Shown here one piece after another: positions 1 to 8,600 of a DNA stretch of 13,917 bases. This stretch comes from WLMZ01 sp037140375 (lineage in GTDB: Bacteria; Actinomycetota; Acidimicrobiia; Acidimicrobiales; Ilumatobacteraceae): NCBI GenBank assembly GCA_037140375.1, contig JBAXER010000072.1:1-13917 (forward strand). Reading direction: 5' to 3'. Each line of letters begins with the position of its first letter. The stretch's first letter is position 1. Below the pieces are notes generated by a model. It made no database searches. It was not told the origin of the DNA and saw only the letters and a program-made list of their open reading frames with translations. Made by a program: the position numbers and the translations under genes.

Positions 1-55
1 CTGCACGCGACTACGTAGCCGCCGCCGGGTTCGCGCCAGACGAAGTGGTCACCGT
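1..55 (+). repeat. Identical tract shared with the second paralogue (copy at 5666-5720)
   Basis: These 55 bases match 5666-5720 base for base, in the same reading frame. The tract may extend beyond the left edge. The first difference is at 56 versus 5721. It encodes the start of the unnamed module (the A-R-D-Y-V-A-A-A-G-F region). Confidence 0.9.
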
Positions 56-2324
56 TGAGGCATACCGCAACGGCGTGTTGATTGGCAGATCAGATGTTCT
101 GTCGCCAGGAGTTGGCGGCCTCGTCGAGGTCAACCACATTCTCGCCACCGGATGCTGGGCCACAGCAACCCCCGACCTGCGCCCAGGCGACGTGGTTCGA
201 GCAATCGCCCGCCCACAGGCCGACCCAACGGGTCTCATTGTGAACAGCATCGATCAAGTTCACGTGCAAGGCGTCGCAGTCAACATGGGTGCCACACAGA
301 CTGCCCCGGACACCGTGGTGTTCACCGGCACGGCGGTAGATACCTTCACTGGTTTGCCACTCGCACTGGGCTCGTTTGAGCCTCGCATCACGAGCAAGAC
401 AGACTTCTTCGAAGCTGGCGCTGGCGGAGCTCGCACGCTTCGTGCCGCCGCCGGCGCACAAGGAACCGTCACCATGAACGGCGCCAACTGGGTCGCAACG
501 TTCGCCGGTCTTTCAGCGTTCGATGTGAACCTCGCAGTGAATGGGCTCTTCGGTGCAAACTGGCTGGGTCGTGTCCCTGCGGCGCTCAACGAGCTCACCC
601 ACGCCGAATGGATCGAAATTGCAGGGCCTGCGGGCGGCTGCCCAGTCGCTGGCAACCAGCCGGCGCTGGCTGCGATCCCAGAGCCAACGATTACACCAGC
701 AACGCTCGACACCGGCTACTCGGGTTCGCCTCTTACCGGTACCGCCAGCACCAACAACGTGGCAACCTTCACCAACACCGGCACCGTGACCCTCACCGGC
801 ATCAGCGTCGGAGCTGTCGAAGGCTTGAACAACGCCGACTTCACCCGCACCACTACCTGCGGAGCGACACTCGCCGCTGGTCGTAGCTGCACCGTGACCG
901 TCTCGTTCAAGGCAACAGCCGACGGCCTCCGCTTGGCATCGATCCCGATCAACCACAGCGGCCAAAACGGTGTCAACCATCTGGTTGTCACCGGGCTCGG
1001 CGTGAGCGCACCAAGCATCACCGCAGTCGCCCCGACCCTCGCAGGCCGTGGCGCAACAGTGACCATCACCGGCACCCTGTTGACCTCGACCACCGGCGTC
1101 ACCTTCCAGGCCCTCGGACAAGTTGCTCAGGCAGCAACTTCGTTCACGGTAATCAACGACACCACCATCACCGCAGTGATCCCTGCCAACCTGAGCGGCA
1201 CCACCAATGCGCCGCTCGCAACCGCTGTGGCAGTGACCACACGCGGCGGCACGGCCACCCGCGCTGGTGGCGCCGGTGGCCTCACCGTGAACGGCACACC
1301 TCCAACCATCACGTTGCGCACCCCCACCTCGGGTGCGGCCGGCACCGCGGTCACCATCACCGGTACCGGCTTCGTCGTGGGCGGTACCACCGTGACCATC
1401 AACAACGTTGAAGCACCGATCTCCGCTGGGGCGACCACCACCTCAATCACGGTCACAGTGCCGCTGGCGGCCAACACCACCGGCGCAGCAATCACCAACG
1501 CTGTGCTGCGAGTGAGCACCGTGAACGGCGGCGCAACCACCACCTTCAACGTGAGCGCCAGCCCACGCCTGACTGGTTTCAGTGTTGCAACCGCCAAGCC
1601 CGGCATCACGATCAGCCTGGTTGGCAGCGGTTTCACCGCAGCCAGCACGGTCACCTTCACCACAGCAACCGGCGGCACCGTTGCCGCAGCAGTGTTGGCA
1701 GGACGATCAACGACATCGCTCAGCGTTGCGGTGCCAGCCACTGCGGTGCAGGGCCCCGTACGAGTGGTCACAACCGGGTTCCTCACGACCTCACTTGAGT
1801 TCGTGGTCGACCGGGCCCCAACCATCACCTCGTTCACACCAACAACCGGCGGCGTGAACACGGCGATCGTGATCACCGGCAACAACTTCCGAGGCACCAC
1901 CGACGTGAGCATCGGCGGCACCAGCGTTACAAGCTTCGTGGTCAACAGCCCGACACAGATCACCGTGTCGTCGCTCGGAGCTCGTACAGCAAGTGGCACC
2001 ATCTCGATCCTCGCCTTCGGTAGAGGCACGAGCGCTGCCGGGTTCACGGTGGTTCAGCAGCCAACGATCACCACGTTCACGCCAACAACCGCTCGTCGCG
2101 GCGTGACACGAGTGACCGTTACCGGAACCAACTTTGTCGCCGGTTCAACCGTGGCACTGGTTCAAGGCGGCGTCACTGTGTTGGCTCAGACAGCGACAAT
2201 TGCCAGCGCAACGTCGATCACGTTCACGCCAGCACTTGGAACACCTGCTGGGCTCTACAACATCAGAGTGACCAACGTGGCAGGTTCGGCAACCACCGTT
2301 GGCAACCTGAACGTCACCCTGTAA
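3..2324 (+). CDS. Giant secreted IPT/TIG and ASH-domain protein, first tandem paralogue (5' end outside window)
   Basis: The open frame runs in from the left edge; 773 residues are visible, ending in TAA. The GTG at 45 is not the start, because the upstream codons in frame match the interior of the neighbouring paralogue. Visible layout: an unnamed module (residues 1-213, with CW at 51-52 and a closing Cys213), one ASH/choice-of-anchor-D-like domain (about 222-330) with a Cys pair, then five IPT/TIG-like Ig folds starting near 336, 433, 521, 606 and 686. The IPT units open with a P-T-I-T-x-F-x-P type strand. The protein ends directly on the last beta strand, with no LPxTG, membrane helix or cell-wall-binding domain. 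The sequence is rich in Thr, Ala, Val and Gly. Its likely role is an extracellular adhesin or matrix protein; this is inferred from domain type only. It is followed by a strong hairpin terminator and then by its larger paralogue. Confidence 0.85.
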   Translation, partial: ARDYVAAAGFAPDEVVTVEAYRNGVLIGRSDVLSPGVGGLVEVNHILATGCWATATPDLRPGDVVRAIARPQADPTGLIVNSIDQVHVQGVAVNMGATQTAPDTVVFTGTAVDTFTGLPLALGSFEPRITSKTDFFEAGAGGARTLRAAAGAQGTVTMNGANWVATFAGLSAFDVNLAVNGLFGANWLGRVPAALNELTHAEWIEIAGPAGGCPVAGNQPALAAIPEPTITPATLDTGYSGSPLTGTASTNNVATFTNTGTVTLTGISVGAVEGLNNADFTRTTTCGATLAAGRSCTVTVSFKATADGLRLASIPINHSGQNGVNHLVVTGLGVSAPSITAVAPTLAGRGATVTITGTLLTSTTGVTFQALGQVAQAATSFTVINDTTITAVIPANLSGTTNAPLATAVAVTTRGGTATRAGGAGGLTVNGTPPTITLRTPTSGAAGTAVTITGTGFVVGGTTVTINNVEAPISAGATTTSITVTVPLAANTTGAAITNAVLRVSTVNGGATTTFNVSASPRLTGFSVATAKPGITISLVGSGFTAASTVTFTTATGGTVAAAVLAGRSTTSLSVAVPATAVQGPVRVVTTGFLTTSLEFVVDRAPTITSFTPTTGGVNTAIVITGNNFRGTTDVSIGGTSVTSFVVNSPTQITVSSLGARTASGTISILAFGRGTSAAGFTVVQQPTITTFTPTTARRGVTRVTVTGTNFVAGSTVALVQGGVTVLAQTATIASATSITFTPALGTPAGLYNIRVTNVAGSATTVGNLNVTL
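635..1180 (+). repeat. 546-bp perfect direct repeat, copy 1 (copy 2 at 6294-6839)
   Basis: Read line by line, the two copies are identical over 546 bases, including all third codon positions. Mismatches begin immediately outside, at 634/6293 and 1181/6840. The tract covers the end of the unnamed module, the whole ASH domain and part of the first IPT fold, so its ends do not fall on domain borders. This suggests recent gene conversion or unequal recombination between the tandem paralogues. A short-read assembly artefact is the alternative. Confidence 0.92.
1632..1753 (+). repeat. 122-bp perfect direct repeat, copy 1 (copy 2 at 7294-7415)
   Basis: The 122 bases are identical to 7294-7415 and lie inside the third IPT/TIG fold of each paralogue. 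Mismatches bound it at 1631/7293 and 1754/7416. Between this tract and the 546-bp tract the two genes differ at many positions. Confidence 0.88.
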
Positions 2325-2350
2325 CACTCACTGAATACCACAAGCTCACT

Positions 2351-2388
2351 GCGGAGAATCCCCGAGCGGGGTCTCGGGGATTCTCCGC
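2351..2388 (+). terminator. Perfect 16-bp hairpin terminator after the first giant gene
   Basis: Arms 2351-2366 and 2373-2388 are exact reverse complements over 16 bp, with a 6-nt loop. The hairpin begins 26 nt after the TAA. There is no U-tract, as is common for actinobacterial I-shaped terminators. Its inner 11-nt arms (GAATCCCCGAG and its complement) are identical to those of the hairpin after the second giant gene. Confidence 0.85.
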
Positions 2389-2476
2389 ACTGACGCAATG
2401 CGTGCCAACAAGGTCACGCAGCGTCAAGAGTTACGTTGGAAGTACACCATTTTGGGGTGTGGGCGTAAGCCCTCTG

Positions 2477-2491
2477 AACCGATAATCGGTT
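2477..2491. promoter_or_regulatory. 7-bp palindrome with 1-nt centre, possible operator
   Basis: AACCGAT and ATCGGTT flank a single A, forming a near-perfect dyad about 120 bp upstream of the start codon. It could be a repressor or activator site, or a small RNA stem. No regulator can be named. Confidence 0.4.
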
Positions 2492-2569
2492 ACCCAGACA
2501 ACCCTTCCCTACCGGACTAATGCTCCATTGAGATCCCTGGCCCCAAAGGTCACTCTTGTTCACAGGAAC

Positions 2570-2593
2570 CACAGATCTCGCGAGAGGTCTGTG
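2570..2593 (+). promoter_or_regulatory. 10-bp stem with GCGA tetraloop before the start codon
   Basis: Arms CACAGATCTC (2570-2579) and GAGGTCTGTG (2584-2593) pair fully with one G-U wobble around a GCGA (GNRA) loop. The stem ends 7 nt before the AGGGA ribosome binding site, so it would leave that site open. It may be a 5' UTR stabilising element or a DNA operator. Confidence 0.5.
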
Positions 2594-2610
2594 TAGAGAC
2601 AGGGATACCG

Positions 2611-5600
2611 ATGAACAAGCGAGAGATGGACGCAACGTCCTTCAACACCAGCAAGAAGAGCCCCGGCTCACGACGTAAGAGCGCAGCGACCTACCGTCGC
2701 CGTCGTGCCGTCGCCATCGGCCTTGTGGCCATGATGCTTGGTGGAGGGTTCTACCTTCCCAGCTTCAGCGGCAGCGCCAGTGCGGCGCCCGTGATCAACG
2801 AGCCGCCGGTCACCGGAACGATTGCATCGTTCCCGGCTCGTGACTTCATCTCGGCCACCGACTGGTCGGTGTACCCATTCGTCGACGTCGATGTGTTGCG
2901 CAATGGCGCCGTGGTTGGTTTCCGCCACGACGTAGCGCCAATCAGCCCAACCGGTCTCGTTGAGGTGAACCACCCAGGCTCGCCATGCTGGGACACCCTC
3001 ACTCCAAACATCGTGGGCGGCGACGTCATTCGCCTCACTGGTAAAGACGCCAACAAGGTTCCTGTAGTAATCGACCAGACCACTACTGCCAAGATCGACA
3101 TCACCGCCACGCTTCACGCCACGGACATTGCGGGTCAGGTCGCAATGAGCGGCACTGCCTTCAACCAAGACGGCACGCCAATGGACATCGCCCTTTTGGA
3201 AGCAACCGCATTGAGCGGCGCTCAGGCTCGCTTCACCGGCGGCGCCTTTGCTGGCCTGCGCATCATGAAGGTCGTCTCCACCGACTCGGTGGCCACCAAC
3301 GGCCGCTCGCTCGTCGACAATGGCGGCGGCAACTGGACAGCCCTGTGGACCGAGCTCAACGCGGTCGACTACCAGTTGGCGCTTGACTCAGAAAGCGGAA
3401 TCAGCTGGCTCGGCGCCGTCGGCGGCGCCAACGGCAGCACTACCTTCGAGGTGGGACCAGCCATTATTCCTGGCCCATACACGGCTGCCTGTAACGCTCC
3501 GTTGGCCGGCCCTCTCGTGTCGACCGATGTGACCACGCTCGGCTTCCCAGCTGGCGAAGTTGGCACCACGTCGGCAGCCAGCTTGGTTCACGTGACCAAC
3601 ACCGGCTTCGGCACCGACCCATCCACCCAGCTCGTTGTCTCCTCGGTTGCCGCTATCGGCCCCGACGCCAACCAGTTCGTGGTGTCGAACACCTGCTCGG
3701 CCGCCCCAGTGGTTGTCGGCGGCTCGTGCGACGTGTCGGTGGCCTTCGCCCCGACCAGCACCACCCCAAGCCAGATGAAAACCGCCAAGATCGAGATTCT
3801 CAGCAACGCTGGCAACTCAACCGTGTCGATCAGCGCAACCGGTTACGCACTCACCGCCGGCCAGTCGGTGGCCGTGCTTGTCGCCAAGCCAGCCAACCTC
3901 GACATGGGTATCCGCGCAGTTGCGAATACCTCACCCGCACAATCAGTGGTCATCCAGAACATCGGCAACCTTGCCGCCACCGTGACCGCACCATCAATCG
4001 TCGGTGCGGCTGACTTCAAGATTGCCTCGCAGAACTGCTCGACCGCACCGTTGGCTCCATTGGCCTCATGCACCGTCGGCATCACCTTCGCGCCGGTTTC
4101 ACAGACTGCCCGTGCAGCCACACTGAACATCGCCAGCAACGGCGCACCGCTCAGCGTTGGCCTGACCGGCTCCGGTCTGATCACCACCAACATCGTTCCG
4201 TTCCCACACACACCAATTCAGCTGAACTCGTTCATCAACCGCGACTTCGTGTCGCTGCTCAACTTCACCCCTGGTGAAGCTGTGACTGTTCAGGTCATCC
4301 GTTACGGCGTGGTCGTCGGTACCGCTACGAGCATCGCTCGTGCCGACGGCATCGCCGAAGTGAACCACCCAGGTGGTCAGTGCTGGGAAGGCACCACCCC
4401 CGACCTTCGTGCCGGAGACGTGTTGCGTGTGACCCGTGCCGATGGCCGGGCATACGAAACGACCGAGGCCGACGTTCAGGTGACCGCCAAGGCGCTGGAG
4501 ACAGCGCCAGGCAGCGGCATCGTCGCAATGCACGGTTACGCACGTGACCTCGCCACCGGCGGACCACTGCCACTGGGTTCGATCGAGGCCCGCCTCATCG
4601 CTGCGACAAACAACCCATTCGCTATCAGCGGTCGTCGTGCGCTCACCAGTGCCGACGTACCCACCCATGCCACATTGACTTTCGATCCAATCGACGCAAT
4701 CACCAACCCTGATGGCGTGAACTGGACCGCAACGTGGGACTTCACCGATTCACCAGACCCAGCTGCCGACGTTGCCCTCGCAGGCTCCGAGCAGAACCGC
4801 CTGTTGTGGCTCGGCCGTGACCCGCTGGCCCTCGCCGAACTTACCTTCGCCGAGGATGCCCCTGGCGTCTTCGCTGGCCCAGCCGCACCATGTACTGCAC
4901 CAGCAGAGGCTCCTTCGGCCGGCATCGCAGTGATGACCGCTTCGAACACGTTCCCAGCACAGGCTGCTGGCGACTTCGCTGACCGCACCTACAAGGTTCG
5001 CAACATCGGCACCGCCCCACTGGTGATCAGCTCAATCACGTTCGCCGGCACCAACCCCGCCGACTTCAGCTTGGTCGGCGCCGTTCCTGCACCGATCGCC
5101 CCAAACACAACCGGCACCTTCACGGTTCGGTTCTCGCCAAAGGCAGTCACCGTCAAGGGCACCCGTTCGGCGATCGTTCAGATCAACGACAACGCCGTGG
5201 GCTCACCCCACACCTCAACAGCAACCGGCCTCGCAGTGCTCACCGCCGCAGCCAGCGCGTTGATGACACCATCAGCACTCACCTTTGGTGACACCCAGGT
5301 CGGCCTCACCGCCGCAACCCAGCGCATCACCATCCTCAACGAAGGCGCTGCGAACCTCGTATTCACCGCCGTCGGTTACACCCTGGCCAACACCACACCC
5401 GGCACCACCGCTCTTGACTTCAGCATTGTCAACAGCGCCAACGCCGGCCACTGCCGCCCATCACTGTCAGTGCCAGCTGACGGCACCTGCGTCATCGAAG
5501 TGGCCTACACACCAAGTGCAGTGAACACCCGCACAGCCACGCTCACCATCCGCAGCAACGACGCCGCAGCCACAAACCCTGTGGCAACGCTCACCGGCAC

Positions 5601-8600
5601 CTCGTCGATCAGCGCCGACGGCGCCTTCGACCCACCACGCTTGCCACACGCAATCACCGCCTTCCCTGCACGCGACTACGTAGCCGCCGCCGGGTTCGCG
5701 CCAGACGAAGTGGTCACCGTGGTTGTGTACCGCAACGGCGTGGAAATTGGCCGGTCGGATCCAATGTCGACCAACCCTGCAACCGGACTCATCGAGATCA
5801 ACCACATTCTCGCCACCGGATGCTGGGCAACAGCCACCCCCGACCTACGCCCAGGCGACGTGGTTCGCACCATCGCCGCAACGCAGACTGCGCCCGACGT
5901 GATCACCGCAATGGACCAAATCCATATTCAGGGCAACATCATCGACATGCCAGCAACGGCAATCAACGCAAACACGGTCGTGATGACCGGTACCGCCGTT
6001 GACACCTTCACCGGCTTGCCGATGCCGCTGGGTTCGTTCGAGCCTCGCATCATCAGCGCAACCCGTACCGACTTCAGCACCAGCGCGGCGCCAAGCCTTC
6101 GTGCCGCCGCTGGCGGCGAGGGTACGGTCTCAATGACCGGCAAGTTGTGGGTCGCCACATTCACTGGGCTCACCCCTGCCGACATGGACAACGTGCTCAC
6201 CAGCCGTAATGCCGTCATCTGGAACGGTCGCATTCCAGCGAACCTCAACGAAGCAACCAACGGCGAGTGGGGCGAGATTCCTGGCCCCGGGGCCGGCTGC
6301 CCAGTCGCTGGCAACCAGCCGGCGCTGGCTGCGATCCCAGAGCCAACGATTACACCAGCAACGCTCGACACCGGCTACTCGGGTTCGCCTCTTACCGGTA
6401 CCGCCAGCACCAACAACGTGGCAACCTTCACCAACACCGGCACCGTGACCCTCACCGGCATCAGCGTCGGAGCTGTCGAAGGCTTGAACAACGCCGACTT
6501 CACCCGCACCACTACCTGCGGAGCGACACTCGCCGCTGGTCGTAGCTGCACCGTGACCGTCTCGTTCAAGGCAACAGCCGACGGCCTCCGCTTGGCATCG
6601 ATCCCGATCAACCACAGCGGCCAAAACGGTGTCAACCATCTGGTTGTCACCGGGCTCGGCGTGAGCGCACCAAGCATCACCGCAGTCGCCCCGACCCTCG
6701 CAGGCCGTGGCGCAACAGTGACCATCACCGGCACCCTGTTGACCTCGACCACCGGCGTCACCTTCCAGGCCCTCGGACAAGTTGCTCAGGCAGCAACTTC
6801 GTTCACGGTAATCAACGACACCACCATCACCGCAGTGATTCCGGTCGGCCTGGCCGGCACGAAGGCTGCACCTATTGCAACCGCTGTAGCAGTGACCACA
6901 CGCGGCGGCACGGCGAACCTTGCTGGTGGCGTCGGCGGCCTCACCGTGAACGGCAACCCACCGATCATCACCTTGGTGGCACCTGCTAGCGGCGTCGCTG
7001 GTAACTCGGTCACGATCACGGGCTCGGGCTTCGTTGTTGGCGGCACCACGGTGGCGATCAACGGCGCCGTGGTCACAATCGCAGCCGGGGCAACTGACAC
7101 GAGCATCACCTTCATCGTGCCACTGGCAGCCAACACAACTGGTGCAGCAATCGCCAACGCACCGCTCACCGTGAACACGGCGAACGGTGTTGCAACCAGC
7201 CGCTACACCGTTGGCAGCACGCCAATCCTGCGCAGCTTCACCGTTCCAGCCCGGGCCACCCCTGGCTCGACGATCAGCCTTGTTGGCACCGGATTCACCG
7301 CAGCCAGCACGGTCACCTTCACCACAGCAACCGGCGGCACCGTTGCCGCAGCAGTGTTGGCAGGACGATCAACGACATCGCTCAGCGTTGCGGTGCCAGC
7401 CACTGCGGTGCAGGGACTTGTGACGGTGAACACCGTTGGCTTCTTGCCAAGCGCACTCGAGTTCGTGGTCGACAGGGCCCCAACCATCACCTCGTTCACG
7501 CCAACCAGTGGTGCAGCCAACGCGGCCACCAAGATCGTGGTCACCGGAAACAACTTCCGCACCGCAAGCGTGGTCAAGGTGGGTACCAAGAACGTGCTTG
7601 GCTTCACGGTTGACAGCCCAACGCAGATCACCATCAACGGTCTGGATCCATTGACCCGTACCGGCACGATCAGCATCACCGCATTCGCAGCAGTGAGCAG
7701 CACCGCAAACTTCACGGTGGTCTTGCCTCCAACCATCACCACGTTCACACCGACAACGGCAACTGCCAACGTCACGACCGTGAATGTCACCGGCACCAAC
7801 TTCGTGGTCGGCGGAACAACCGTCGACCTCGTGCAGGGCCCAGCCAACGCACCGACAGCTGTGCTGCCACAAACGGTGCTGACCACGACCGCAACAACGG
7901 TCACGTTCAGGGCCCCAGCCGGCACACCAGCAGGCGCTTACAACGTGCGAGTCACCAACGTGGCCGGGTTCGCCCGCAGCGTTGCCAACCTCACCATCAC
8001 CCTGCAAGCACCAACAATCACCAGCTTCACGCCAACAACGGCAACCGGCGGCGTCACGTCGGTGGCCATCACCGGCACGAGCTTCACGGCAACCTCGACA
8101 GTGTCCCTGGTTCAGGGTGTCACCGTTCGGGCTCAGACACCAGCATTTGTGAACCCAACAACACTCACATTCACGCCAGCAGCGGCAACACCAGCCGGCG
8201 TGTACACAGTGCGGGTCACCAACGCAGCAGGCACAGCAACATCGGTTGCGACGCTCACGGTCCTGGCTCCAGTGCCAACGATCACCAGCTTCACCCCAGC
8301 AACGGCAACAGCCGGCGGCACGCAGGCGGTCACCCTCACGGGCACCAACTTCATCGCCGGAACAACCGTTGCTCTGGTGTCGGGTGCCACCGTTGTGGCT
8401 CAGACGGCAACGATTGCCAGCAGCACCTCGATCACGTTCACGCCATCTGCAGCAACCGCCGCTGGTGTCTACAACGTGCAAGTGACCAACAGCGCCGGTG
8501 TCGTCACCAGCACCGCAACGCTCACGGTTGTTGGCAAGCCAACCATCACCAGCATCACCCCGAACCCTGGCGCACAGGGCAAGGCCGTGACCATCACCGG

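Larger units (their letters stand above)
2389..2610 (+). promoter_or_regulatory. Leader region of the second giant gene, with three small dyads
   Basis: This non-coding stretch must hold the promoter and 5' UTR of the 2059-aa gene, unless that gene is reached by read-through. I see no convincing -35/-10 pair. It holds a GGGC-GTAA-GCCC mini-hairpin with a GNRA-type loop (2461-2472), a 7-bp palindrome (2477-2491) and a 10-bp stem just before the ribosome binding site (2570-2593). It does not fit a riboswitch consensus I know. The start is served by AGGGA at 2601-2605, 5 nt before the ATG. Confidence 0.5.

Noticed and set aside
635..1180. Insertion sequence or other mobile element explaining the 546-bp repeat
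   Set aside because: The tract is in-frame coding for ASH and IPT domains, with no transposase, terminal inverted repeats or target duplications.
45..2324. GTG at 45 as a true start of the first giant gene
   Set aside because: Codons from position 3 continue the frame and are identical to the interior of the paralogue (5668 onward); there is no ribosome binding site and no signal peptide.
2401..2600. c-di-GMP or c-di-AMP riboswitch in the leader of the large gene
   Set aside because: Hairpins and a GNRA loop are present, but the conserved core blocks of these classes could not be located.
7369..8481. 370-codon minus-strand frame (and similar ones at 1127-2047 and 7203-7925) opposite the IPT strings
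   Set aside because: Cys/Trp/Arg-rich or Val/Thr-rich mirror compositions of the repeated Thr-Ala-Val coding strand; no start signals and no known motifs.
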